A stretch of 64,000 nucleotides of DNA from JAIQFF01 sp963788505 (GTDB lineage: Bacteria > Acidobacteriota > Terriglobia > Terriglobales > Acidobacteriaceae). The notes beneath the pieces are model-generated. The model ran no database searches, was not told the DNA's origin, and saw nothing but the letters and a program-made list of their open reading frames with translations. Positions 46,326 to 54,650 of this stretch are shown here, piece by piece. Numbering within the stretch: the stretch's first letter is position 1; the number at the start of each line of letters is the position of its first letter. A program made the position numbers and the translations under genes. Location: NCBI GenBank assembly GCA_963788505.1, contig CAWBGY010000005.1:682001-746000 (forward strand). The letters run 5' to 3'.

Positions 46326-47789
46326 TCAGGACTTCTTGGCAATGGTTAGCTCTGTCATCAGTTCGGAATCCTTGTAAAAACTGTCCAGCGGATAGCATCC
46401 CGAAGGCAATCCCTTACGCGGCGCGGTGGTGCAATCGCTGAAGGTTCTGCAGATGCGCTTGCGCTCGATGGTGCCGCCTTCCGACGCGTCCCAGAGCAGT
46501 TCCGGATAAGTCAACATCATCCGTCCCATTCCAACCAGGTCTGCCCAGCCTTCATGCAGGGCTGCCTGGGCCACGTGCGGCAGGAAATCCTGCAAGTAGC
46601 TGTAGCCGGTCCCTACGATAATTAAGTTTGGAAACTGCTGTTTCAGGCGCCGGGTTGCTTGCATCTGGCGCGCCACGCTTACAAGTGGGTCCTCCGGGGG
46701 CAGGTAGCCATCCGACGGCGGATAGAGCGCGGGCCGCTGCAGGTGCGGATTGTAATACGGACTTCCAGCGGTGATATTGACCAGCCGAATTCCAAGCTGC
46801 TCCAGGAGAGAGAGAAATTGGACGGGCTCGTTCAGGTCGGACTCGGTCGGGTTCAGCGGATTCACACCAAACCCCCAACGGTACGGAATTTCATTTTCAA
46901 ACGAGTCGGGAATTCCGGGTCCCAGCTTTCCGTTAGAAGACTTCGCCGGATCGGGATGGAAGGGCACGCTGTCAATGGCTGAAAGCCGGACCGCGATCTT
47001 GAGCCCCGGGGCGATGGAACGGATGCCCTGCACAACTTCACGCAGGAAGCGGGTGCGATTCTCGAAACTTCCGCCATAGCGTCCGGCGCGAGTGTGAGCG
47101 CTGAGAAATTCGTGGCCGAGATAGCCGTGGCAATGTTTGATGTCGACGAAGTCGAAGCCCAAACTCCAGGCCAGGAGTGCGGCACGGTGGAAGTTTTCGA
47201 TGACGGCATCGATCTCTGCGTCGGTCAGTACGGGATAGTCGGCGGGCAAGCCGAGGCGCCGGTCCAGAAAGGGGTGGTGGTAAAGAATTCGCGGCTCGGG
47301 CCGTCCATGCGCATTGGGGCGGCTGTAGCGGCCGGAATCGGTCAGCTGCAAACCAACCAGCAATCCGTCGTCGGAACCGGTCGCCAGTCGATGCTCTTCG
47401 ATCAAGACGGCGCGGAGGCCGGACAAACCTGCTTGAGTGTGCGCCGCAGCCACCAGTTGATTAGGATTGGCGCGCCCCTGGTGCGAGACGGCGACTGCTT
47501 CTCCGCCCCAGATCAATTTTGCGCCACTGCGGCCGAAGCGCTGCCAGCGCCGGATCGTCTTTTCGGACGGATTGCCGTCCAGCGAGCCATCCCACCCCTC
47601 CATGGGATGCACCACGATCCGGTTGCCGATGTTGATGTCGCCACTGATGAGCGGCTGGCGCAAAGGAGATTCTGTTCCTGTCAGGAGTGCGTCGTCACAG
47701 GGGATGGTCAAAGCGAGCGACTGCACATGCTGCCGAAAACCGGCCACGCTCTTTACCGTGCCGAGGCGCAGGATGGGTTGAGTGCTCAT
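46326..47789 (-). CDS. Old Yellow Enzyme family NADH:flavin oxidoreductase
   Basis: A 487-residue FMN enzyme of the OYE/2,4-dienoyl-CoA reductase barrel type. The signature DIKHCHGYLGHEFLSAHT followed by RAGRYGGSFENRTRFLREV is clear, as are RIVVHPMEGWDG and LKIAVRLSAIDSVPF. It is over 100 residues longer than simple OYEs, with an N-terminal extension of about 45 residues and a C-terminal cysteine-containing part, but it lacks the second NAD/FAD domain of dienoyl-CoA reductases. Its ATG overlaps the TGA of an upstream MFS remnant, so the two were once coupled. Confidence 0.88.
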   Translation of the reverse strand: MSTQPILRLGTVKSVAGFRQHVQSLALTIPCDDALLTGTESPLRQPLISGDINIGNRIVVHPMEGWDGSLDGNPSEKTIRRWQRFGRSGAKLIWGGEAVAVSHQGRANPNQLVAAAHTQAGLSGLRAVLIEEHRLATGSDDGLLVGLQLTDSGRYSRPNAHGRPEPRILYHHPFLDRRLGLPADYPVLTDAEIDAVIENFHRAALLAWSLGFDFVDIKHCHGYLGHEFLSAHTRAGRYGGSFENRTRFLREVVQGIRSIAPGLKIAVRLSAIDSVPFHPDPAKSSNGKLGPGIPDSFENEIPYRWGFGVNPLNPTESDLNEPVQFLSLLEQLGIRLVNITAGSPYYNPHLQRPALYPPSDGYLPPEDPLVSVARQMQATRRLKQQFPNLIIVGTGYSYLQDFLPHVAQAALHEGWADLVGMGRMMLTYPELLWDASEGGTIERKRICRTFSDCTTAPRKGLPSGCYPLDSFYKDSELMTELTIAKKS

Positions 47790-48046
47790 ACCGTGCTCCG
47801 CCGTTCCCTATTCCGTGGCCCCGGCAGTCCCAGCACAGCTAAGGGCCCGAGCAACGCGATGCCGACCGCGGTCAGGATTACTCCCAGCAATCTTCCCGGA
47901 ACCTGCATACCGAAGATTTCCGCCGTCATCAACGGGATGATCATATAGTCGCCCCCGAGCCCGATCCCGAATAAAACATGCCGAGCGTGGAGACCCAGCC
48001 CAGTCCCACCAGGGCGTTTTTGGCCAGAAAATCTCTGGTATGATGC
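47786..48046 (-). pseudogene. MFS transporter remnant (5'-truncated, frameshifted)
   Basis: Only the C-terminal part of a major facilitator transporter is present. One frame reads NALVGLGWVSTLGMFY; then, after a missing T near 47971, the next frame reads FGIGLGGDYMIIPLMTAEIF and continues through two hydrophobic helices to a basic tail. The upstream part is absent because a cupin gene starts at 48084 on the other strand. The stop codon overlaps the OYE start, a relic of an operon. Confidence 0.75.
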
Positions 48047-48083
48047 CGGGCGGATTTCACAATACCATTCATGGGAGGTGCAC

Positions 48084-48524
48084 ATGACGATCACACGGCG
48101 TGAACTTTGCGTTCTGCTGCCTGGAATCCTGTCGACCACCGCCGCAGTCAACGGTTTCGCCGAGCAGGACAATTCCCTGCCTTCGGCGATTTATCCGTTT
48201 GACAAACTCCCTGTGCACACTCTCGACCATGTCGAGATGCGCCACGTCCTGAAAGGCAAGCTGGCCACGGGCGAAGCACTGGAGGTGCACGAAACCACGC
48301 TCCCCGCCGGAGGTACGCCGCACGCTCCGCACCATCATGTACACTCCGAAATGTGGCTCATTCGGGAAGGCATGGTAGAGCTTTCGGTCAACGGCACCAG
48401 CTACCGGCTGGGTCCGGGCGGAGTGGGGTTTGTTCGTTCGAATGACGAGCATGGAATCAAGAATGTCGGCCCGACTGCGGCCAGTTATTTCGTGGTCGCA
48501 ATGGGGCCTGGAGCAGACGCATGA
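48084..48524 (+). CDS. Exported cupin-domain protein
   Basis: A 146-residue cupin. The ATG at 48084 follows GGGAGG. The N-terminus MTITRRELCVLLPGILSTTA is a Tat-like or Sec signal with two arginines. The cupin core has HAPHHHVHSEMWLIREGMVE, with several histidines and a glutamate positioned as metal ligands, and the second motif GPGGVGFVRSNDEHGIKNVG. It probably binds a metal in the periplasm; the substrate is unknown. A second cupin follows after a REP-like element. Confidence 0.85.
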   Translation: MTITRRELCVLLPGILSTTAAVNGFAEQDNSLPSAIYPFDKLPVHTLDHVEMRHVLKGKLATGEALEVHETTLPAGGTPHAPHHHVHSEMWLIREGMVELSVNGTSYRLGPGGVGFVRSNDEHGIKNVGPTAASYFVVAMGPGADA

Positions 48525-48545
48525 CGGCAAGATGCCCGTGCGACC

Positions 48546-48567
48546 GCCGGCAGGACGCCGGCCCTAC
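48546..48567 (-). repeat. REP-like element with GTAG foot
   Basis: On the minus strand it reads GTAGGGCCGGCGTCCTGCCGGC, with the same layout as the copy at 33896-33917 and one compensating loop change. It lies between the two cupin genes, 20 bp before the second start. Confidence 0.8.
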
Positions 48568-48587
48568 AATTGCGAGGTGAGGATACG

Positions 48588-49070
48588 ATGAGAGTCTTCT
48601 GGGTATTGGGTTTACTTTCGCTTGCCTTGTTGATGGTCAGCGCGGAGGAAAAGGGGCCGGAAGGATTCGAGCACTGGACGGGCGCGTCACTCAAGGACCT
48701 TGCGCAGACGCTGAAAACAGAGGCTGATGCCAGTGCGCACCACACGTCGGTGCGCCCTCTGGGAGATTTTGCGCAGGATGCCTTCATGCTTTCGCGGCGG
48801 CAAGCCGATGGCATCCCCGAGTGGCACGAGAATCAGGCTGATGTGTTCTTCGTGCAATCTGGTTCGGCAACACTCGTGGTCGGCGGCACTCTGGTGGGCG
48901 CCGAAACCACCGAGCCCCACGAAAAGCGTAACGGGAGGATCGAGGGCGGCATCAAGACCAAGCTTTCCCCAGGCGATGTGGTGCGCATTCCTCCCCGGAC
49001 GCCGCATCAGCTCCTGCTCGATGGCTCGCCCGAATTCACATATTTCGTGGTCAAAGTGAAAGGCTATTAG
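48588..49070 (+). CDS. Secreted cupin-domain protein
   Basis: A 160-residue cupin with a signal peptide (MRVFWVLGLLSLALLMVSAE) from the ATG at 48588, preceded by GAGG. The first cupin motif is EWHENQADVFFVQSGSATLV, and the second is SPGDVVRIPPRTPHQLLL, which retains histidine but has few other ligands. It is therefore a metal-poor or divergent cupin. Its function is unknown; it may act on sugars released in the surrounding catabolic region. Confidence 0.82.
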   Translation: MRVFWVLGLLSLALLMVSAEEKGPEGFEHWTGASLKDLAQTLKTEADASAHHTSVRPLGDFAQDAFMLSRRQADGIPEWHENQADVFFVQSGSATLVVGGTLVGAETTEPHEKRNGRIEGGIKTKLSPGDVVRIPPRTPHQLLLDGSPEFTYFVVKVKGY

Positions 49071-49109
49071 GATCGGCCCGCTGCGAGGAGGTTCCCCAAG
49101 GTCGTGCCC

Positions 49110-49250
49110 AGGTGCCGGGGGCCTGTGCGCTGCCTCTTACGCCCTTTCAGGGCTTGATCATTTCTTCGCTAACCCCAGGGCTTGCGCCCTGGGCTATATT
49201 CTTGAGCCGGTCCGCGGCTCGACACGCCCGTCTTCCCGGCGGCAAGGATG
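49110..49250. repeat. Intergenic repeat block with CCCAGGGCTTGCGCCCTGGG palindrome
   Basis: The 290 bp between the cupin and GH105 genes holds no gene. It contains TACGCCCTTTCAGGGCTTGA and the palindrome CCAGGGCTTGCGCCCTGG near 49176-49193, then CCGGTCCGCGGC. The combination is a dispersed repeat style that I associate with Acidobacteria and Planctomycetes. Confidence 0.5.
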
Positions 49251-49360
49251 GCCGCAAATGGATGGCGGAGTCTCATCTCTCCCCCCAAATAACAAGCGCG
49301 AATCCGGGGCCGCATACCCCCGCCGTGGTTGGAACTGGGGCCCGGTCCATTTTCAGCGGT

Positions 49361-50467
49361 CTAGCGTAAGAATGCGGAAGCGCACCACAGGATCGGCGCT
49401 TGCCCGTGGAGGTCGCCGGTGAGCCGTTCGCGGTCGAGATAGTATTGCAAATCGTTTTTCTTGCCGGTGCCCTGGCACACGTTGCGGAGGTCGCCGTTCG
49501 GCTCCAGGTAACTGACCAGTCCCAGCCAGCCCTTGCGGGCCGCCTTGCCGTAGATCTTCTGGTCCAGCCACCCGTTCTTGACTCCGGTGATCAGGGCAAA
49601 GGTGAACATCCCGGTGGACGAAGTCTCCGGCCAGGATTCGGGATGATCAATCAGCTGGCGCCATACTCCGTCCTTCCCTTGATATTGCAGCAGGGATTTC
49701 ATCATCTTGCGATAGGACTCCATGATGCGCGCGCGGCGCGGATGATTCTCCGGCAGCGACCGCAACATTTCCGCCATGCCGGCCGCCACCCAGCCATCGC
49801 CGCGGCCCCAGTAAAACGGCACATCGGGCGCATGGTAGAAGAGTCCGTTGGGCTGCTGCAACTTGTCCAGATACGTGGTCATCTCGAGCGCGGCGCGATC
49901 CAGATACTTCGAGTCGCCGGTCGCCCGATAGGCCTGTAGCTGCAGGATGATCAGCATGTACATGTCGTCGATCCAGTAGCGCGTTTGCGAGCTCAATCCA
50001 TCCGGCGTCGGATCTGCCCACTGCTTGTCCGCCGAGTTCAGTCCCATATCTAGATATTTCTTCTCTTTGATCTGGATATAGATTTCCAGCGGTACAGCTC
50101 CGAACACGCTCCGGTCCACATGGTCCGGTACAGGGATCAGGTGGGATTCATCTCCGAACAGGGGATCGAAGCGCTTGATCAGGCGGGCATCGAGTTCCTT
50201 GTCACCGCTCAACCGGGCGAAAGTCAGCGCGCCATACCAGGTGACAACTTCGGGATAGGTAATGAATGGAGGAGGGTCGGGCCGGCCAAAATTCGAGTGC
50301 GGAATCGCGAGCAGCCGTTCCGCCACCCGTTTGCCGATTTCGGTCGGAGAACTGCCCGCCGGCCACTTGCTGAATGCTTTCGGTTGCTTCTGCGCCCGCG
50401 CCGGCAGGGTCAGCACGATCATCGCCGCGGCCAGCAGCAGTCCCAACACTTTGCGATATCGGTTCAT
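49361..50467 (-). CDS. Glycoside hydrolase family 105 protein (unsaturated rhamnogalacturonyl hydrolase type)
   Basis: A 368-residue alpha/alpha-barrel enzyme. A signal peptide (VLGLLLAAAMIVLTLPARAQ) directs export. Family blocks are RYWIDDMYMLIILQLQAYRA, with the catalytic aspartate region, PFYWGRGDGWVAAGMAEML and SSTGMFTFALITGV. GH105 enzymes remove unsaturated galacturonyl or glucuronyl residues left by polysaccharide lyases. The neighbouring dehydrogenase, IolB remnant and ExuT-like carrier fit uronate use. Confidence 0.88.
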   Translation of the reverse strand: MNRYRKVLGLLLAAAMIVLTLPARAQKQPKAFSKWPAGSSPTEIGKRVAERLLAIPHSNFGRPDPPPFITYPEVVTWYGALTFARLSGDKELDARLIKRFDPLFGDESHLIPVPDHVDRSVFGAVPLEIYIQIKEKKYLDMGLNSADKQWADPTPDGLSSQTRYWIDDMYMLIILQLQAYRATGDSKYLDRAALEMTTYLDKLQQPNGLFYHAPDVPFYWGRGDGWVAAGMAEMLRSLPENHPRRARIMESYRKMMKSLLQYQGKDGVWRQLIDHPESWPETSSTGMFTFALITGVKNGWLDQKIYGKAARKGWLGLVSYLEPNGDLRNVCQGTGKKNDLQYYLDRERLTGDLHGQAPILWCASAFLR

Positions 50468-50613
50468 CCTGAGTTCTTTGTCCCTTTAAGGTTGCCTGGG
50501 AAGATCTAGTGACTTTTCTTACGTTCAGCCGCGGTGAATGCAAATGTCAAGCCAGCGTCGCAGACTACCGAAGGCGCAGGTCGAAGGTCAACCCGTAAAA
50601 ACTGAAGTTCAGA

Positions 50614-50678
50614 ATGTAGGCGCGAGCGTCCACGCTCGTGCATGGGCCAGCACGAGCGTGGACGCTCGCGCCTACATT
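50614..50678. repeat. REP/BIME-like inverted pair with GTAG feet
   Basis: AATGTAGGCGCGAGCG, TCCA, CGCTCGTGC, a short spacer, then its reverse complement ending CGCCTACATT. Each half is a GTAG hairpin and the two halves form a perfect 28 bp inverted repeat. It lies in the leader of the Ldh-family gene; the rest of the 259 bp gap shows nothing else. Confidence 0.85.
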
Positions 50679-50726
50679 AACGCCTCCCTGCTATGCTGGC
50701 AGCGAAATCAGAGGGGGAAGGAGCCG

Positions 50727-51743
50727 ATGCTTCGAGTCTCATATCAGGATCTTCTCGATGCGTTGTTGCGGGTATTGCTGAAGCTGGGGTTCGAATCGGG
50801 TCGTGCCCGTCTTTGTGCTCAGCTTTTCGCCGACACCAGTCGCGACGGCGTGTACTCGCACGGACTGGACCGCTTTCCACGGTTTGTCGCCATGATACGA
50901 AATGGCTCGATCGATATTCACGCCGAACCGGAATTGCGGGCAGGTTCAGGCCCGCTGGAGCGCTGGGACGGAAAAATCGGGCCGGGAAATCTGAACGCTC
51001 ACCACAGCATGAACCGCGCCATCGGGCTGGCCCGCGAGCACGGGTTGGGATGTGTAGCGCTGGCCCATACCAACCACTGGATGCGAGGCGGCAGTTACGG
51101 CTGGCAGGCTGCCGATGCGGGCGTGATTGGAATGTGCTGGACCAATACGCTGCCTAATCTTCCACCCTGGGGCGCTTCGGATCCGCGCGTCGGCAACAAT
51201 CCGCTGGTCATCGCGGTGCCCCGTTTGGAGGGGCACGTTGTCCTCGACATGGCCATGTCTCAGTTCTCTTACGGCACACTGGAGTCGTATCGGAAGCGCG
51301 GTGAAGCGCTGCCGGTGGATGGCGGCTTTGACTCGGAGGGCCGGCTGACGCGGGTTGCCGGCGACATTGAGGCATCCAACCGTCCTTTGCCCATCGGCTT
51401 CTGGAAGGGTTCGGGCCTGGCACTGATGCTGGACCTGCTGGCCGCGCTGTTGTCCGGAGGCAAGGCCACACACCAGATTGCGACCGATCCGGAGCGCGAA
51501 AACGGGCTTTCACAGGTCTTCATGGCGTTCAACCCTTCTTCCCACAACGCTCCTTCCTTCGACTCCGGCGTCAGCGCGTCCGGGATCGTAGATCAAGTCC
51601 TTGAGCATTTCCAGTTACCCCCGCACTCCACTGGAGCGCGCGTGCGGTATCCCGGCTATCGAGTTTTGGCCACGCGGAAGGACAACCTGGCACACGGCAT
51701 ACCGGTGGAGCCCTCGATCTGGGAGCGGTTGGATTCGCTCTAG
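50727..51743 (+). CDS. Ldh/YiaK family (malate/L-lactate/diketogulonate) dehydrogenase
   Basis: A 338-residue NAD(P)-dependent 2-oxoacid reductase of the type II malate/lactate dehydrogenase family. The ATG at 50727 has AAGGAG five bases upstream; an in-frame start at 50538 would run through the REP-like pair. Signatures are SRDGVYSHGLDRFPRFV, the catalytic histidine region LAHTNHWMRGGSYGW and GNNPLVIAVP. The best-known relative is the 2,3-diketo-L-gulonate reductase YiaK. The clustered sugar-acid genes fit that type of role. Confidence 0.88.
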   Translation: MLRVSYQDLLDALLRVLLKLGFESGRARLCAQLFADTSRDGVYSHGLDRFPRFVAMIRNGSIDIHAEPELRAGSGPLERWDGKIGPGNLNAHHSMNRAIGLAREHGLGCVALAHTNHWMRGGSYGWQAADAGVIGMCWTNTLPNLPPWGASDPRVGNNPLVIAVPRLEGHVVLDMAMSQFSYGTLESYRKRGEALPVDGGFDSEGRLTRVAGDIEASNRPLPIGFWKGSGLALMLDLLAALLSGGKATHQIATDPERENGLSQVFMAFNPSSHNAPSFDSGVSASGIVDQVLEHFQLPPHSTGARVRYPGYRVLATRKDNLAHGIPVEPSIWERLDSL

Positions 51744-51775
51744 GGATCATTCCCCAATACCCGGTTAAGGCCTGC

Positions 51776-52123
51776 TTGCGGGTTTACCATTTCGAGCAAC
51801 TGGACCAGCTGGCCTCCACGAGCACGCTAAAGCTGCCGGAAGAAATGTACGTGTATTTCGACATGCCCGATCCAGCATTTGGCATTCAACTTGTGTATAA
51901 CCGTACAGACTATCCGGAAGTGGTCACGGTGGTGCGCGATGGCGATGCAGCGTTGATGGCCAGTGGATATCATCCGAATGGTTCGGTTCCGGGTGATCGC
52001 ATCTGTTTTCTGTGGACGATGGTGGCCACCACGAAGGCGAAGACCCGGCAGTTTGATGTGGTCAACGTGCAGCGAGGATTCGACCAGGGATCTACCGGAC
52101 AGGAAGCCGGGCGTAAGAAGTAA
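51776..52123 (+). pseudogene. C-terminal fragment of an IolB/KduI-family isomerase
   Basis: About 115 residues matching only the last part of 5-deoxyglucuronate isomerase-like cupins: LKLPEEMYVYFDMPDPAFGI, then VVTVVRDGDAALMASGYHPN and FDVVNVQRGFDQG. Family members are around 270 residues, so more than half is missing. Only 32 bp separate it from the Ldh stop, and no N-terminal part is present in any frame. The nominal start is a TTG. It looks like a deletion relic, although a stand-alone single cupin cannot be fully excluded. Confidence 0.7.
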
Positions 52124-52134
52124 CCCTCTCAACT

Positions 52135-53451
52135 ATGGACCGAGCCGCTAGCTCCGCGAACTGGGCGTCTGCCGCGGATTCCGAAGCGGCGACCCCTGGA
52201 CCGTCTTCGCGGGCAGGCTATTTCCGCTGGGTCATCTGTGCCCTCCTGCTCTTCGGAGTCACCAAGAACTACATGGACCGCCAGGTCCTGGGAATTCTCA
52301 AGACCACACTGCAACACGATCTGGGCTGGAACGAAATCGACTACGGCAATCTGGTGTTTGCCTTTCAAGCGGCTTACGCGGTGGGCATGGTGGTGATGGG
52401 TCGACTGGTGGACCGGGTGGGAACTCGTCTGGGCTACGCCCTGGCCATGGTGTTCTGGAGTCTAGCTTCGATGGCGCACGCCTTCGCCAGCTCCTTCACC
52501 AGCTTTATTGTTGCCCGGTCGGCACTGGGTTTCGGGGAATCGGCGGTTTTTCCCGCCAGCATCAAGACCGTAGCCGAATGGTTTCCGAAGAAGGAGCGGG
52601 CGCTGGCAACGGGAATCTTTAACGCCGGAACAAATGTCGGCGCCATCATCACTCCTCTGGTAGTGCCTTGGATTACGATTCAATGGGGCTGGCGCTGGGC
52701 CTTCATCATCACCGGCGCGCTCGGATTTGTCTGGCTTATCTTCTGGCTGCTGCTCTATCGCAAGCCGGATGAGCACCCGCGCGTGTCCAAAGCGGAGTTG
52801 GCCTACATCCGCAGTGACCGCCAGGTACCGATGGCGAAAATAAAATGGGCCCGCCTCATCCCTCATCGTCAAACCTGGGCGTTCGTGGTAGGCAAGTTCC
52901 TGACCGATCCCATCTGGTGGTTCTATCTGTTCTGGATACCGGATTTTCTGGAACGCAAGCACGGCCTGTCGTTGGCGAAGATCGGCTTGCCCATCGTGGT
53001 CATCTATGTCATTGCTGACGTAGGGAGCGTCGCCGGAGGCTGGCTATCATCCTGGCTGATCCATCGCGGCAGGAGCGTCAATTTCGCGCGCAAGATCACG
53101 TTGCTGATTTGCGCGGTATGTGTCGTCCCCATCGTGTTCGCTTATAACATGGAGAGTTTATGGGGAGCGGTGCTGCTGATCGGGCTTGCGGCCGCGGCCC
53201 ATCAGGGATTCTCCGCCAATCTGTTCACCCTGACCTCAGACACTTTTCCGGCTCAGGCCGTGGGCTCGGTCGTTGGAATGGGAGGAATGGCAGGTTCGAT
53301 CGGAGGGATGTTGATCGCAACGATTGTGGGCCACACATTGCAGTGGACGGGCAGTTACATGGTTCCGTTTCTGATGGCGGGGTGCGCGTACTTGCTCGCC
53401 TTGGCCGCAATTCAGTTGCTGGTGCCCAAGCTGGAACCCGCCATTCTCTGA
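52135..53451 (+). CDS. MFS transporter, hexuronate (ExuT-like) group
   Basis: A 438-residue 12-helix carrier of the anion:cation symporter family. The first helix carries GVTKNYMDRQVLGILKTTLQ, and the block GFGESAVFPASIKTVAEWFP followed by KKERALATGIFNAGTNVG is typical of the ExuT/glucarate group. It probably imports hexuronates or aldarates by proton symport. It starts 11 bp after the IolB fragment and is followed by a convergent SDR. Confidence 0.9.
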   Translation: MDRAASSANWASAADSEAATPGPSSRAGYFRWVICALLLFGVTKNYMDRQVLGILKTTLQHDLGWNEIDYGNLVFAFQAAYAVGMVVMGRLVDRVGTRLGYALAMVFWSLASMAHAFASSFTSFIVARSALGFGESAVFPASIKTVAEWFPKKERALATGIFNAGTNVGAIITPLVVPWITIQWGWRWAFIITGALGFVWLIFWLLLYRKPDEHPRVSKAELAYIRSDRQVPMAKIKWARLIPHRQTWAFVVGKFLTDPIWWFYLFWIPDFLERKHGLSLAKIGLPIVVIYVIADVGSVAGGWLSSWLIHRGRSVNFARKITLLICAVCVVPIVFAYNMESLWGAVLLIGLAAAAHQGFSANLFTLTSDTFPAQAVGSVVGMGGMAGSIGGMLIATIVGHTLQWTGSYMVPFLMAGCAYLLALAAIQLLVPKLEPAIL

Positions 53452-53467
53452 GAGAACAAGCATGATT

Positions 53468-53524
53468 CTCGCTGGTCGTTGGTCGTTGGCCCTTGGTCGT
53501 TGGCCTTTCGGCGTTTGCCGTAAG
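53468..53524. repeat. TTGGTCGTTGG repeats
   Basis: GGTCGTTGGTCGTTGG, CCCTTGGTCGTTGGCC and CGGCGTTTGCCG lie between the convergent MFS and SDR genes. The block touches the SDR stop codon and shares the CAGTCTTA-like phrase with 31340-31424. Confidence 0.65.
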
Positions 53525-53525
53525 A

Positions 53526-54302
53526 CTACTGGTTGACGCCGCTAGCCAGGAACCCTCCGTCGACCGCCAACACGTGGCCGGTAACAAAGCTGGCGGCTGC
53601 GGAAGCCAGGAATACCGCGGCCCCGCCAAGCTCATCCAGCTTTCCGAACCTTTTCATCGGCGTGCGCAACAGGAATTCGCGGCCACGGTCAGTGCCATCG
53701 AGCAGAGCAGCATTCAGGTCAGTGCGGAAGACGCCGGGTGCGATGGCATTGACGCAAACACCCGACCTGGCCCATTCGATGGCGAGCGACTTCGTCAGGG
53801 AAGCCACCGCCGCCTTGCTGGCACTGTACGCGGCGACCTCGTAAAGCGCCACAAACGAGGAGAGCGAAGCGATATTAATGATGCGGCCGTAACCACGCTC
53901 GATCATGTGCCGGCCGAATACGCGACAGGCGCGTAATGTTCCGTTCAGGTTGGTTTCGAGGATGGCATTCCATTCGGATTCAGGGACGTCTAGCGTGGGC
54001 GTCCGCTTGGTGCGGCCGGCGCAGTTTACCAGAATCTGCACCTCGCCGAACTCGGCACTCACCGCCTGCAAAAGCCGGTCCAGGGAAGCGGTATCGGTGA
54101 CATCGCAGGTTTGGACAAGCGACCTCCGGCCGAGCGCCTTGACTTCAGAGACCGCGGCGCCGACCTGTTCGGTTCGCCGGCCGGTGGGAATCACGTTAGC
54201 GCCAGCTTGAGCCAGCGCCCGGGTGAGAGCAAGTCCGATGCCGCTGGTGCCGCCGATCACAACCGCGGTATTGTTTGTAAGATCGAGAAGCGGATAACCC
54301 AT
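53526..54302 (-). CDS. SDR family oxidoreductase (KduD/gluconate dehydrogenase-like)
   Basis: A 258-residue classical SDR. The ATG at 54302 has GAGGGG six bases upstream. Motifs are VIGGTSGIGLALTRALAQAG, LVNCAGRTKRTP, the catalytic serine in IASLSSFVA and the YSASKAA (YxxxK) pair, with the NAIAPGVFRTDLNA block near the C-terminus. It resembles gluconate 5-dehydrogenase and 2-deoxygluconate dehydrogenase (KduD) enzymes, in line with the uronate neighbours. The exact substrate cannot be read from sequence. Confidence 0.9.
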   Translation of the reverse strand: MGYPLLDLTNNTAVVIGGTSGIGLALTRALAQAGANVIPTGRRTEQVGAAVSEVKALGRRSLVQTCDVTDTASLDRLLQAVSAEFGEVQILVNCAGRTKRTPTLDVPESEWNAILETNLNGTLRACRVFGRHMIERGYGRIINIASLSSFVALYEVAAYSASKAAVASLTKSLAIEWARSGVCVNAIAPGVFRTDLNAALLDGTDRGREFLLRTPMKRFGKLDELGGAAVFLASAAASFVTGHVLAVDGGFLASGVNQ

Positions 54303-54650
54303 CAATGACCCCTCGCGCACGCTGGTTTGTGCCAGTTTTGCTGGAGTGAATTATAAAGGGTCAGGCTCGGCTTTCGTGGCGACGTCCTTTTTGGCATCCA
54401 CTACTTCCGGTCACGGGTTCGCCGCTCGCGCCGAAACAGCATTTTCAAACGCGGCGATGCTTTTAGACTTCCTGAAATGCTTCTTGAGGTTTTCCAATTT
54501 GACAGCGTTCGGAGTTCCTGCCTATCGTCTGAAGGCTGGCAGGCTTACTTTAGCAAATCTAGAGGTCGGAGTTGTGAACCGGGGATTTGCTCCGGTTTGG
54601 CCGGAGTGACATTTTTTTATAGACTGGAGTCGCGCTTCCGGAGGACAGTT
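54303..54650 (+). other. 348 bp leader/intergenic region with a late hairpin and T run
   Basis: No gene is called here. A TTGACA at 54499-54504 with TATCGT 18 bp later is a possible promoter. At 54590-54606 CTCCGG-TTTGG-CCGGAG forms a hairpin followed after five bases by seven Ts, about 35 bp before the TTG start of the cytochrome gene. This could be an attenuator or a terminator of an unseen short RNA. Confidence 0.4.

Noticed and set aside
46326..46342. A start at 46342 for the DapA-family gene, overlapping the OYE gene
   Set aside because: The extra 19 residues are polar and unlike the family; the ATG at 46285 precedes the conserved region and has a plausible ribosome-binding site.
50538..50726. 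A 63-codon N-terminal extension of the Ldh-family protein
   Set aside because: It would translate a perfect inverted repeat; the ATG at 50727 has a strong ribosome-binding site and aligns with the family start.
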